A stretch of 36,289 nt of DNA from Caballeronia sp. SEWSISQ10-4 2 (GCF_030464885.1 NZ_JALPRJ010000078.1:1-36289), one strand, 5' to 3'. Numbered from the stretch's first letter, positions 8,650 through 17,708 are shown. The notes: generated by a model not told the origin, from the sequence alone. Program-made: numbers and translations.

Positions 8650-8958
8650 TCAGCCGTGGTTCGGACCGTGGTCGTCGTGGCGATCCGCGTGCGGCGGGCG
8701 ATGCGACGGACCCGAATCGTGCGGATGATGACGCATCCATTCATCGCGCTGCCAATAACGATGGCCGTCCCAATATCGGTCTCCATGCCAGCCGAGGTTT
8801 ATAACCACATCGGCCTGCACTATGTGCGGTTGCGCATAATTTTGTTGGGGCATGGGGCCGTGAATCATGCCGTTATCGACCTGGGCGAATGCAGTCGTAC
8901 CGGTTAAAAGCGCGCCGCCGGCGAGCAGTGTGGCAATGATCGAGCGTGAGGTGTTCAT
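8650..8958 (-). CDS. Small exported histidine/aspartate-rich protein
   Basis: Secreted or periplasmic protein of 102 residues with no function I recognise. Residues 1-25 form a signal peptide (hydrophobic IIATLLAGGALLTGTTAFAQ with an AFA-Q cleavage site). The mature part contains an aromatic segment GWHGDRYWDGHRYW similar to the WxGxRYW pattern of small Burkholderiales exported proteins, then a C-terminal tail rich in His, Asp and Pro (HHPHDSGPSHRPPHADRHDD), which could bind metal. ATG start with GGGAG seven nt upstream. It is monocistronic: an intrinsic terminator lies just after it and a 540-nt gap lies upstream. Confidence 0.8.
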   Translation of the reverse strand: MNTSRSIIATLLAGGALLTGTTAFAQVDNGMIHGPMPQQNYAQPHIVQADVVINLGWHGDRYWDGHRYWQRDEWMRHHPHDSGPSHRPPHADRHDDHGPNHG

Positions 8959-9498
8959 GACTATTCTCCCTTTTCAGCTTGATTTCGTGTTGAGGACGCG
9001 CGGCCAGCCGGAACGATGTGCAGGTGTGCCGATGTGCCGCGTCGTTGAAATCACTGTAGCGGGGCGCCAAGTTGCATGACGTGAGCGCTTGTAAGTGTTC
9101 GTATCATTGGGCCAGCAGGGCCCGGTGCGTATCGAAATTCTTTAAGCCGCTGATTTCACTAGGCTTTACGTCAGACGGGCAGTGAATCCGGGAACTGTTT
9201 CGCCCTGCGGCGTGTAAGCAACGAAAATATGAAATGGTCGATTGGCCAATGCGAGCGCCGGAGGGTGAAAACGGGGAGCGATCTGGAAAGCATGCGCCGA
9301 GCGGCGCCGGGAGGAATGTCGCTCAAATGCGACGCGATAGCCTTGTGACAAACGTGCGATCGGTAAGAAAATTAAGCTAGAAAAACTACACAATCTACAT
9401 CAACGAAAGCAGGCGGACTGCACTACGAAAAAACCTTGTCAAGCATAAACCAGCAACACTTCAGTTTTCCCCGCAGTCCGCACTGCTTTCCCTGCAGC
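8959..9498. other. Gap without a supportable gene
   Basis: About 540 nt between two small minus-strand genes. A minus frame at 9166-9393 starts with GTG, has no ribosome binding site and no recognisable motif. The stretch next to 9499 holds a small GCAGT-gcgg-ACTGC hairpin without a T tract. The part next to 8958 presumably carries the promoter of the exported protein, but no clear boxes were found. Confidence 0.4.
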
Positions 9499-9651
9499 TC
9501 ACAGACGGATACCCATGATGGTTCCGCGCGACTTGCGCATCCGCTCTGCTTCACGCTGACGGGCTTGGTACGAGTAGTCCGAGTCCATCGGAAGATGCGG
9601 CGATTCGAACAGCGATGCAAACTTTTGCAGCAATGCGAAGAGGTAGCTCAT
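9499..9651 (-). CDS. Unnamed 50-residue protein
   Basis: A small minus-strand gene. It starts at an ATG with a strong Shine-Dalgarno (CCAGGAG, six nt spacer) and ends in TGA at 9499-9501. The predicted 50-residue protein begins MSYLFALLQKFASLF, an amphipathic or weakly hydrophobic helix, and continues with an acidic linker (HLPMDSDYSYQ) and a strongly basic helix (ARQREAERMRKSRG), ending in TIMGIRL. Support comes from the ribosome binding site, a TATAAT box about 45 nt upstream and a coherent protein. I do not recognise the family. Possible roles include a small membrane-associated or nucleic-acid-associated protein, but nothing in the context decides this. Confidence 0.72.
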   Translation of the reverse strand: MSYLFALLQKFASLFESPHLPMDSDYSYQARQREAERMRKSRGTIMGIRL

Positions 9652-9674
9652 GTCAAACTCCTGGTGGTTGGTCA

Positions 9675-9700
9675 AGGGTTATCCCTTAGACATCATTATA
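9675..9700 (-). promoter_or_regulatory. TATAAT box and inverted repeat before the 50-residue protein gene
   Basis: On the minus strand a perfect TATAAT (9695-9700) lies about 45 nt upstream of the ATG at 9651. Just downstream is an inverted repeat AAGGG-ATAA-CCCTT (9675-9688), which would fall in the transcribed leader and could be an operator. The -35 region (TATGAA at 17 nt) is weak. Confidence 0.5.
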
Positions 9701-9939
9701 GGGTTTTCACTAGCTTATTCATAGTGCAACGCAACATTTCTTTCGTAGTTTTTCTACACGATTGCGTTTTCGCAACACGCAGAGCCGGTATTTTTGACTG
9801 AATCAGTAGCAATTACTGGGTCGAAAGCGCGATCGCGCACAAGGCGGATTGCTAATCGCAACGAAATCCGGTCTTCGCGCCGGGAGCGGACTGGCATAAG
9901 CACGCAGCTAGCCGCCTCGTGGACACCTTTATGTGGTTT

Positions 9940-12314
9940 TCATCGCCGGAATCTTCCACCGCCGCCACCGCCGCCGAAACCGCCTCTGGGCTGGAATTGT
10001 CCGCTCGCGCGCGTTACCCAGGTTTTGTCCCTGGCGGACCGAGCTGAGCCGGCTCGTCGTGTTGGTGCTGGGCGTGGCCGGTTGCCAGCCATTCGAGGTG
10101 TGTTGCTGCCATCCGCCCCCCTGGTCGTGCTTATAAACATTGCCGTCGTTGCCGGCGTAGACATTGCCGTTGTTCCACGCGACGCGCTCCGGCCCGTGTT
10201 CGCGTTGCCGACAACGCCACGCGACCCTGCCTGATGCTCGCCCGAGTTTGTGTTGCCGGTCACACCGGCTCCGGCAGCGCCATAGCGACCCGTCTGGGCG
10301 TTATACCCGGCCGCCTGGCGCCCGGCGGCATAGTTGCCGTTGTACGCGTTGCCGGCCACGCCGCCGCGCGACGCTCCCGATCGACCTGTCGACGGATTGC
10401 TGAACGACCCCTCGCGGCCGGCTGCGAAGTTGCCGTTATACGCGTTTTGGACGGCGCCCCGGCTTGCCTGGAAATGGCCGCCGGTATAGGGATTGAAACC
10501 GGACGCGGCCGTGCCTGACCAGCTGCGCCCGGTCCAGCCGTTCCAGCCGGATGCGTGCGTCACCGTGCCCTGGCCCCAGCGGCCATAGATATTGGCCTGG
10601 TTGACGTTCGCGTACTGGCAGTTCATGGGGCCACCGCCGCCCCAGTAGGGTCCCCAGTACGGAGAAGGCGCGCCTCAAGTGGCACCAATGGCAAAGCCGA
10701 ACGCGAACCCGACTGTCGTTCCAAGCGCGAACCCTGCGCCATATCCATAGGTCGCCGGATAGCCGTAATACACTGCGCCGACATACGGCTCATACACATA
10801 ACTGGTACCGTACACCACGGTGCCGCTGGAATTGACGACGACTCCAAGATAGCCCGGCGTATCACCCACGACGACGGTATCCGGCGTCGACGAATAAACG
10901 TGCACATAGGTCACGTAATACACGGGAGATGCCGGCGGAATCGCGTAGACGGAAGCCGGTATGGCGTCGGCGACATGCCATGGACCGGCCGGTGCACTGG
11001 CCGTGAACCAGATGCCGTTGGCAACGGCGAAAAACTGCGACGATGCGGTCTGTATGACGGGCGTCGCCGTGTTCACGGCATACTATAACGAAGTGCCCGC
11101 GATGCCGGCAAACTTGGGCGCACCGTCGTACACGACTTTCAGCGTAATCGACTTGCGCGATACGGTAGCGGTCTGTGGAATGGTCGCCGCGATAGCGGCC
11201 TCTCTGGCCTGCGGTGTATCCGGGACCGATACGAGCGCATTCGCATGCCGATCGTCCGGCGCGATCTTCGCGAAGTCGGGAGGCAAGCTCTTGCCGTCGA
11301 CGAACGACCACGGTCCGTTCAAACCTGCTGCGCTGAACCAGCGGCCCGATAGCAGCAGGTAGTAACGGTTGTCGCGCGGCTCGACGAACAGCGCATGGTC
11401 GGCATTGGCGACACTCAGCAGGTTGACGCCTTTCACCGGCTGCAGCTACGGTTTCCAGTCTGTCACGACCAGCTCGGCCGGCTGCGCTGCAACAATAACG
11501 TCCGGTGCGTGCGCCGGGCGTTTGTCATCGGACGGCAGCATGGGATCCGACTTCATGCTGGTCTGCGCACTGTGCGCGGCGGCGACGAGATCGGGGCTCG
11601 GCGTTGCATTGACACGCCACGGACCTGCGAGCGCCGGTGCGTTGTACCAGTAGTCTGCAACATTGAGATGCAGGGTGCCCGCGGCATCCTTGAGAAGCAT
11701 TGCGCGGGTGTTGATGAGGCGCTGAAAATGCGTGCCGGTTACGTCGCGATAATTCGCGTCGCGATCCATGAGCACGAGCAACGTCGGGCGGTCGGCGAAG
11801 AAGACGTGCGGGACGTTTTCTGCACCGTCAGCCCAGGTTGAGCGCCTTGGTGCGTGCTTGCATAGCTTGCCTGCAGCTGCTCGAGCGACGTGGTGAGGCC
11901 ATCAGGCGTGATGCGCGATTGCAGCGCCGTCTTGACGCTGGCGGATGCATTCGGATTCGCCGGCATGTCGACCTTGTCGAACACAATGTCGCGCAATTGC
12001 ACCGTCGACGACGTCTTGTCGATTTCGGCCCGCGCAACAAAGTGAGCCACACCGTAGTCCGGCGTCGAGTCCTTGGCGCCTACTGCAATTGCCGCACGGC
12101 CTTCCAGGTGATTGCCGTCCCATCCTTCAACTTGTGGCTGAAAAATCTCTATGTGCTGTTGCGCCGCATCGAAGTCGCGAGGCCAGACGGTGGGTAGCGG
12201 CGGTGCGGGCGCTACTGGTGCTGCCGCCAGCTCCGTGAGATTGGCCAGCGTCATGGTGAGCGATGTACACACGCGCGCCAACAGGCATAACGACTTCTTT
12301 ATTTTAAAGCTCAT
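9940..12314 (-). pseudogene. Decayed exported YXWGXW-type repeat protein ('carbohydrate-binding family V/XII' type)
   Basis: Once a protein of roughly 790 residues. The N-terminus is a signal sequence followed by WPRDFDAAQQHIEIFQPQVE, a pattern I associate with the Burkholderia family annotated carbohydrate-binding family V/XII. The middle has repeated aromatic modules (DYWYNAPALAGPWRV, GRWFSAAGLNGPWSF, GIWFTASAPAGPWHV), then a glycine/tyrosine-rich hydrophobic stretch, and the C-terminus has Asn/Gly repeats (NAYNGNFAAGRE, NAYNGNYAAGRQ) and a GGGGGGGRFRR tail. It is broken in several ways. There is a net -1 shift near 11815-11850. In-frame stops occur at 11446-11448 (TAG), 11083-11085 (TAG) and 10675-10677 (TGA, probably from TGG before GAPSPYWGPYW). 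Two shifts near 10165-10190 and 10010-10020 move the C-terminal part out of frame and back, the second in a CG run. The start has AGGAGG only 2 nt before ATG. Confidence 0.85.
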
Positions 12315-12797
12315 AACCTCCTTTTCCCGCCCAGTTATCCCGGATCAATGCGCTTGGATCATCAGCGCGCGAAGCACTCGGCTAACACCGCAATGCGCAG
12401 ACAGCACGTGCCTGGAACCCGGTTGATGCAGGCTCCGGATGTTTGCGTTCAGATTTGGGAACAATCACCAGGGCTCTAACGCTCTGAACGAGCGCAGTCG
12501 CACCGCCCAAAACTGGAATGGTTGTCTACGTTTTAGAGCGCTCTTTATTTCGTTTTGAGCGTCTTGACGGTTCTCACCAATATCACGTTTTTATATGCAT
12601 AGCTAACCGTAGCGAATATTTTCAGGTTGCTCGCATGATTCGATGTAGAGCCGGGGTTGGCGCTGTTTCAGGACGTAGACCGGAGACGGCACCGTGGGGA
12701 CCGCGTCATGGCTGGCGAGTCAGGTTGACACGCCTGGCGAGCTTGGTTTCGCTCGCACCGTTGGACTATTAATTCTGTCGGCGCGAGCGAAAAAACA
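12315..12797. other. Gap with a long inverted repeat, no supportable gene
   Basis: About 480 nt between the decayed gene and the DUF3100 gene. No frame here has a ribosome binding site and recognisable content. A 10-nt palindrome AGAGCGCTCT lies at 12535-12544. A longer imperfect inverted repeat, CGCTCGCACCG at 12750-12760 with CGGCGCGAGCG at 12779-12789, lies just after the DUF3100 stop. It could fold as a 3'-end hairpin of that operon, but no T tract follows on the minus strand. Confidence 0.4.
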
Positions 12798-14153
12798 CTA
12801 CACGTGGAAGATTTGTGCTACGAGCGTAGCGCCAAGAAACGTTCCGGCATTCGCAACAAACGACACCAGCACGATCCTCCAGCCCAAGCGGCGAAACGCC
12901 GGAATATCCTTGGCGATAGACAGCCCCGCGAAGGTAAGCATCGGCGTTGTAATGCCAAGGAAATCGTTCTGCGCGCTATACGCCGATATCTGCGACGCCC
13001 AGGGACACAGCGGCGACGTCATGAACATGGCGACAATCGACACCCAGCAGACCGCCGGGATCTTGCGTCCTGTTACCGTATAAACAGCATCACCGACAAT
13101 CGTCGCGAGCACCATGATCAGCATGCCCGGAAGTCCCATCAGCGGCGTGGTGCCGTGGGTAATCCAGTCACAGCCAAGCGCGAACACGGCAGTGACACCC
13201 CAGGCAACAAGTTTCCCGCGATAGCCCAGTTGAGGCGCAGCTGTTTCGACGGCTGTTTCAACACCACCCAGCTTCGGACGGGAGTTTTCAATCGCCTCCG
13301 ATGCGTCCGACGCCCGGCTCTTGCGACCAATCAACGGTTCGAGCAGGCGATATCCCCACACGGCCATCGGCAGCGAAATAAACAGCGTGAAGTACGTTCC
13401 GATAGTCGTCGTGATGAGGTTGCTGGCAGCAGCAAACGTGAGGACCGTCTTCGCCATCTCGGGCGTCTGCTGCGCGGCGATCGCACCGGAAGCAGCGGCC
13501 ATCATGCTGCCGGAGCCAACGCCTGAACCCATGGCGAGCGCCAGTGGATGGAAGATATTCAGACTCGCCACGAAGCCGGCCAGAATCGCGATGAAGACAG
13601 CGCCGAATACGGTACCCGTCAAATATTCGGCGAGAACACCCCGCCCTTCGGGCGAGTCCATGCCGTACTTCTCGCCGATAATCGCAAGGCTCGGTTCACG
13701 GCCCACGGAGAACGTCGCCCCGATCGCTTCTCGCTTGATACCGAGCAGCAACGCGAGCGGAAGTCCCAGCAAGATAGTGCCAACGAAGTGACCGAGTTCC
13801 TGAAACGCCAGCGCCCAGCCGGCGGCCGCAAGCTTCGGCAAGGCGCTGCCAACCATCAGGCCCAGCTTGGCGACAAAGAGCAAAAGCGCGGGCTGCAAAA
13901 TGGCCGCGGCCAGGAACTGGGTCTTCACATCGAGCCGGGCAACGCCGCTCCACCGCTCACTGGCCAACCCCAGGGCAGCACCGAGAAGAAGCGCCCAGAT
14001 CATGGGGAGCAAAACCACTTTGCCCGGTCCCACCTTGAACGTGAACGAGCCGATAAATTCAGCGATTACCAGGATGATCGCCGCATAAAGAAACAGCTTT
14101 GCGCTCCTCAGCCCACCACTACCCCATTGCTGCGCAGCCAACGTATTTTCCAT
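12798..14153 (-). CDS. DUF3100 multi-spanning membrane protein, candidate transporter
   Basis: Inner-membrane protein of 451 residues with about ten to twelve hydrophobic segments, recognised as DUF3100. Notable is a small-residue stretch in the middle (AMGSGVGSGSMMAAASGAIA), a composition often found at the re-entrant or substrate region of ion-coupled carriers. A hydrophilic loop (about 270-310, RKSRASDASEAIENSRPKLG) divides two hydrophobic halves, consistent with a two-domain carrier. No function is established that I know of. It is the last gene of a three-gene operon after a beta-hydroxyacid dehydrogenase and an aldehyde dehydrogenase (55-nt gap), so it most likely imports or exports the substrate or product of that pathway. 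Confidence 0.8.
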   Translation of the reverse strand: MENTLAAQQWGSGGLRSAKLFLYAAIILVIAEFIGSFTFKVGPGKVVLLPMIWALLLGAALGLASERWSGVARLDVKTQFLAAAILQPALLLFVAKLGLMVGSALPKLAAAGWALAFQELGHFVGTILLGLPLALLLGIKREAIGATFSVGREPSLAIIGEKYGMDSPEGRGVLAEYLTGTVFGAVFIAILAGFVASLNIFHPLALAMGSGVGSGSMMAAASGAIAAQQTPEMAKTVLTFAAASNLITTTIGTYFTLFISLPMAVWGYRLLEPLIGRKSRASDASEAIENSRPKLGGVETAVETAAPQLGYRGKLVAWGVTAVFALGCDWITHGTTPLMGLPGMLIMVLATIVGDAVYTVTGRKIPAVCWVSIVAMFMTSPLCPWASQISAYSAQNDFLGITTPMLTFAGLSIAKDIPAFRRLGWRIVLVSFVANAGTFLGATLVAQIFHV

Positions 14154-14208
14154 TGTTATCTCCCGGTTGTCCTCTCGCGATATATCGGGAACGAGAGGAC
14201 ACGTTGCT

Positions 14209-15720
14209 CTACAAATAGCCGAACGTCGTCGCTGGCTCTCTGGCGGTTTCTACCCAGATGCTCTTGGTCTGCGTGTACTCGTACAGCGCTTCAACACCGC
14301 TGGAACGTCCGTACCCGCTTAAGCCATAACCACCGAACGGGGACGCGACGTTAATGGTCTTGTAGCCATTGACCCAAAACGTGCCCGCGTTGACCTGTCC
14401 CGCAACCCGATGCGCACGGCCTACGTCGTTCGTCCATACCGCACCGGCCAAACCAAACTCGGTGTCATTCGCGATAGTAAGGGCTTCTTCTTCGGTATCG
14501 AAAGGAATTGCAGCGACCACCGGACCGAAGATTTCGGTGCGCGCTACGTCCATCTCGTTCGTCACGTTCGACAGCACAGTGGGCGCAACGAAATAGCCGC
14601 CGGTCGAGCGCTCGGCCGATCCTGCCACAAGGGTCGCACCCGCCTGAACGCCGCTCGCGATCATCTTCATGATGTGGTCATACTGCGTGCGATTGTTGAT
14701 GGGTCCGACCTCGGTTGCATCGTCCAGCGGCGAGCCAACCTTGATTTTTTTAGCACCCGTAGCAACCATGCCGACGAACTCGTCGTAGACCGAACGTTGC
14801 ACGAGCAGGCGCGAACCCGCCACGCAACTCTGGCCCGCACCGGCGAAAATCGCGGCCTGGGCGGTCAACGCAGCGCGCTTGAGATCGGCATCGGCGAAGA
14901 TGATGTTGGCCGACTTGCCGCCCAGTTCCAGCACGCAAGGAAGCACCCGTTTCGCTGCGGCTTCTGCAATGCGCACGCCGGTTGCAGGCGAGCCGACGAA
15001 CACCACCTTCTTCACAACCTTGTGCGCGATGGCAGCCTGCGCGACGGTCTGACCAAGGCCTGCAAGGACGTTGATGAGCCCCTTCGGCGCGCCCGCTTTT
15101 TCGGCCAGCAACCCAACCACCAAGGACGTGAACGGCGTCAGTTCAGAGGGCTTCAGCAAGACGGCGTTGCCCATCGAGATGGCCGGTGCAACCTGCCATC
15201 CACATGTAAAGACCGGTGCGTTCCAGGGCGTGATTTGCAGGACTGTTCCGGCCGGCTCGCGGCGCGTGTAGTTCAAATGCGAGGTCGGAACCGGAATGAC
15301 GTCGCCGTAAAACTTGTCGGCCCAACCGCCGTAATACTCGAACATCTCGGCAACCTTCGCGACTTCGCCCCGGCAGTCGCGAATCGGTTTGCCCGACCCA
15401 AGCGACTCGAGACGAGCGATGCTCTCCGCGTCCTTGCGCAGTTCCCGGGCGATCTCGAACATGACGCGTCCACGCGCCGCATGCGTCAATGCCCACCACT
15501 GTTTCTGAGCGCGCTGCGCTGCATCCGCTGCCAGTTCGACAACAGCCGCGCCGCCATCCTTGTAAGCGAGGCTCGGCTTGCCGGTCGCCGCGTCGTACAA
15601 CTGGATGAGCTCGCCCGTGCCTTCAACCAGCTCGCCGCCGACAAACGAACCAATCGTCCTGGCATTCGGGAAGAAATGCGCGAAGGCGGCCAACAGGTTT
15701 TCTGCCGCGTTGTTTTCCAT
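14209..15720 (-). CDS. NAD(P)-dependent aldehyde dehydrogenase
   Basis: Oxidises an aldehyde to the acid; 503 residues, the usual length for the superfamily. Catalytic and binding residues visible: N167 in TPWNAPV, K190 in LLKPSELTP, E265 in VLELGGKS and the nucleophile C299 in GAGQSCVAG. The C-terminal region contains EIFGPVVAAIPF and the oligomerisation end FGGYGLSGYGRSSG. The start at 15720 (MENNAAENLL) is chosen for its CAGGAG six nt upstream; a longer frame runs back over the preceding gene. It follows the dehydrogenase gene by 28 nt and precedes the DUF3100 gene. Similarity looks closest to betaine-aldehyde and semialdehyde dehydrogenases, but the substrate is not determined. Confidence 0.92.
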   Translation of the reverse strand: MENNAAENLLAAFAHFFPNARTIGSFVGGELVEGTGELIQLYDAATGKPSLAYKDGGAAVVELAADAAQRAQKQWWALTHAARGRVMFEIARELRKDAESIARLESLGSGKPIRDCRGEVAKVAEMFEYYGGWADKFYGDVIPVPTSHLNYTRREPAGTVLQITPWNAPVFTCGWQVAPAISMGNAVLLKPSELTPFTSLVVGLLAEKAGAPKGLINVLAGLGQTVAQAAIAHKVVKKVVFVGSPATGVRIAEAAAKRVLPCVLELGGKSANIIFADADLKRAALTAQAAIFAGAGQSCVAGSRLLVQRSVYDEFVGMVATGAKKIKVGSPLDDATEVGPINNRTQYDHIMKMIASGVQAGATLVAGSAERSTGGYFVAPTVLSNVTNEMDVARTEIFGPVVAAIPFDTEEEALTIANDTEFGLAGAVWTNDVGRAHRVAGQVNAGTFWVNGYKTINVASPFGGYGLSGYGRSSGVEALYEYTQTKSIWVETAREPATTFGYL

Positions 15721-15748
15721 ATCTGGCTCCTGGTCCTGGTTGCTCTGC

Positions 15749-16618
15749 TTATTTCTGTTCGATGAATTCAACGATGCGGTTGAAGTCTTCCGCATCGCCG
15801 ATCGTTCCCGTGCTAGCGGCCCACAACCGCCCTGCTTCGGCTGCAATGGGAGCGTTGATGTTCTGGCTGCGCAGCAGGTCCATTGCGAGGCGAACGTCCT
15901 TGCGCATCAGCTTCATCGTGAAGCCGGAATCGAACTTGTCCGTGAAGATCCACGTGGGGTAGTTCGTGAGCGTCGCGCTGTTGCGCCCGGAGCCGCCGTT
16001 GAGCGCTTCGACCAGCTTCTCGGGATCGACACCGGCCGCTTGCGCCGCGCGGACCGCTTCGCTGGTCGCAAGCAGGTGCACGCCTGTCAGCAGGTTGTTG
16101 ATGATCTTCGTGACGTGCCCCGCACCGACCGGGCCGACGTGCACGCGCTTCGCGCTCATGACCGCGAGGATTGGCTCCACGGCAGCGACGTCGTCGTCGG
16201 AACCGCCCAGGACCATGGTCATGGTCGCGGTCGCCGCACCCTTCGGGCCGCCACTGACGGGACCATCGACGAAGCCAACCTTCACCTCACTCAGGGCTGC
16301 CGCGACCTTGCGCGTGCTGTTGGGCTCCGCCGTGGTGGTATCGACGACGATAAGGCCCGGCTTGGCGCTGGCCGCAACACCTCCTTCGCCCAACACCACT
16401 TCTTCGACGATGGCCGACGTCGGCAGCGAAAGGATGAGGACGTCCGATTCGCGCGTGATCTCGGCGATGGACGCGCGGGCAGCCACGCCTTCTGCTTCGA
16501 GCTTGCCGGCGACTCCTGGCGCGGCGTCGAAACCGAGCACGGTGTAACCGCCGCGCCTGAGCGAGAGGGCCATTCCCCGCCCCATGTTTCCGAGTCCGAT
16601 GACCCCAATCGTCTTCAT
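15749..16618 (-). CDS. Beta-hydroxyacid dehydrogenase (3-hydroxyisobutyrate dehydrogenase family)
   Basis: NAD(P)-dependent oxidoreductase of 289 residues. The Rossmann motif GLGNMG is at 8-13, the substrate-binding signature DGPVSGGPKGA at about 118-128, and the catalytic lysine is K171 in GHVTKIINN, with N175 after it. This family interconverts hydroxy acids and semialdehydes; members include HIBADH, tartronate semialdehyde reductase and sulfolactaldehyde reductase. It is the first gene of a minus-strand operon with the aldehyde dehydrogenase and the DUF3100 protein, so a two-step route hydroxy acid to semialdehyde to acid is likely. ATG start with GGAG seven nt upstream. It is divergent from the LysR gene, which probably regulates it. 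Confidence 0.9.
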   Translation of the reverse strand: MKTIGVIGLGNMGRGMALSLRRGGYTVLGFDAAPGVAGKLEAEGVAARASIAEITRESDVLILSLPTSAIVEEVVLGEGGVAASAKPGLIVVDTTTAEPNSTRKVAAALSEVKVGFVDGPVSGGPKGAATATMTMVLGGSDDDVAAVEPILAVMSAKRVHVGPVGAGHVTKIINNLLTGVHLLATSEAVRAAQAAGVDPEKLVEALNGGSGRNSATLTNYPTWIFTDKFDSGFTMKLMRKDVRLAMDLLRSQNINAPIAAEAGRLWAASTGTIGDAEDFNRIVEFIEQK

Positions 16619-16690
16619 AAATCCACTCCGTAGCGAATACGCCGCCGACTGATTAGGTAAGGTCTAACCGTCATCGAGCGCGTTTTGGAG

Positions 16691-16721
16691 TTGTCATCTT
16701 CGGCCGGGGGATCCCTATAAT
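16691..16721 (+). promoter_or_regulatory. Possible promoter of the LysR gene
   Basis: TTGTCA at 16691-16696 and TATAAT at 16716-16721 on the plus strand, 19 nt apart (longer than the ideal 17). They lie upstream of the palindrome at 16745-16761, so a regulator bound there would sit downstream of the transcription start and could repress its own gene. Confidence 0.4.
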
Positions 16722-16744
16722 CAATCAATGCCAATATTGAGAAT

Positions 16745-16761
16745 GTTCTAATTATTAGAAC
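16745..16761. promoter_or_regulatory. LysR-type operator palindrome
   Basis: A perfect inverted repeat GTTCTAAT-T-ATTAGAAC lies between the divergent dehydrogenase operon and the LysR gene. It contains the T-N11-A core TCTAATTATTAGA (16747-16759) expected of a LysR-type site. The same core with one changed base appears at 17741-17753 before the other target arm. Confidence 0.75.
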
Positions 16762-16788
16762 ACTGAGAACGCTGAGAACACCGGGAAC
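16762..16788. repeat. Tandem 9-bp repeats next to the operator
   Basis: Three contiguous 9-nt units, ACTGAGAAC, GCTGAGAAC and ACCGGGAAC, directly follow the right arm of the palindrome (T-ATTAGAAC, itself 9 nt at 16753-16761). All end in GAAC, so they may be degenerate half-sites for the same regulator. Confidence 0.5.
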
Positions 16789-16796
16789 CCTGCGCA

Positions 16797-17708
16797 ATGG
16801 CCGACAACCTGACTGAAAGCAGAATCGTCTATTTCTTCGAGGCCGTGCGTTGCGGGACCATCCGCGCCGCCGCCGACTGGCTCGACGTCGCACCATCCGC
16901 CGTCAGCCGGCAAATCGGCTTGCTCGAAACGGAACTCGACGTTGCGCTGATCGAGCGGCACGCCCGCGGCGTCAAGCCGACGGAAGCAGGCCAGTACCTG
17001 ATCGAATACTTCCGGGAACAACTCGCGCACAAAGACGACCTGATATCGCGGCTGCAAGAACTGCGCGGGCTGCGAACCGGGAACGTCAATGTGATCCTTG
17101 GCGAAGGATTTGTGTCGGATGCTCTGGCCGGGCCCATCCATCATTTCTGCAAGCAGTACCCCGGCATCAAGATCAACCTCGACATTGGCAGCACGAACGA
17201 TGTCATGCGGCGAGTCTCGGAAGACGAAGGCGAGATCGGGCTGGTCTACAACCCGCCAAGCGACCCAAAAATTGTTTCTCGCGCGATCAAGCGGCAACCG
17301 ATGATGGCCATCGTCAAGCCGAACTTCCTGCGCGGGAGCAAACCGAAATCCATGAGCGTGCAGGAGCTGGCGACCTACCCGCTTGCTGCGACGCATCCGA
17401 CCTACGGCACTCGCCAGATGCTTCAGGCAGTCGAGTTTGCGGAGAAGATCCGGCTGGAGCCGGTTGTCACGACCAACTCGATCAGTCTCCTGAAGCAGTT
17501 CGCCATGTCGGGACTCGGCCTGGCTGTCCTGCCCGCGTTCGCTGTGAGCACGGAGGTGGAGGCGGGAACGCTTCTCGCCATCGAGATCGATCATCCAATC
17601 CTGATGAAAGCCGAGGCTCACCTTGTTACGCGCGTCGGGCGGAAGTTGTCGGTGGCGTCGAACAAGATGCTGCAATTGATGTCTTCGCAGATGCAGGCGT
17701 TTCGATAA
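16797..17708 (+). CDS. LysR-family transcriptional regulator
   Basis: Regulator of 303 residues. The N-terminal winged helix-turn-helix spans about 5-64 (YFFEAVRCGTIRAAADWLDV, then PSAVSRQIGLLE), followed by a linker helix and a periplasmic-binding-protein-like effector domain (about 92-300). It is transcribed divergently from the dehydrogenase/aldehyde dehydrogenase/DUF3100 operon and in the same direction as the acetyltransferase and VOC genes that follow 116 nt later. A T-N11-A palindrome precedes each arm, so this protein probably controls both. The effector is probably the pathway substrate or an intermediate. ATG start; the upstream sequence (GGGAA nine nt before) is only a moderate ribosome binding site. 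Confidence 0.93.
   Translation: MADNLTESRIVYFFEAVRCGTIRAAADWLDVAPSAVSRQIGLLETELDVALIERHARGVKPTEAGQYLIEYFREQLAHKDDLISRLQELRGLRTGNVNVILGEGFVSDALAGPIHHFCKQYPGIKINLDIGSTNDVMRRVSEDEGEIGLVYNPPSDPKIVSRAIKRQPMMAIVKPNFLRGSKPKSMSVQELATYPLAATHPTYGTRQMLQAVEFAEKIRLEPVVTTNSISLLKQFAMSGLGLAVLPAFAVSTEVEAGTLLAIEIDHPILMKAEAHLVTRVGRKLSVASNKMLQLMSSQMQAFR

Noticed and set aside
9166..9393. Minus-strand frame of 75 codons
   Set aside because: GTG start without a Shine-Dalgarno and no recognisable domain; not enough to call a gene.
10675..11448. Programmed stop readthrough or recoding at TAG/TGA codons in the YXWGXW gene
   Set aside because: Frameshifts also interrupt the gene and no recoding signal was seen, so gene decay is simpler.
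14410..15765. Plus-strand frame of 451 codons opposite the aldehyde dehydrogenase
   Set aside because: Antisense shadow with no motif; the opposite strand holds all catalytic residues of a known enzyme.
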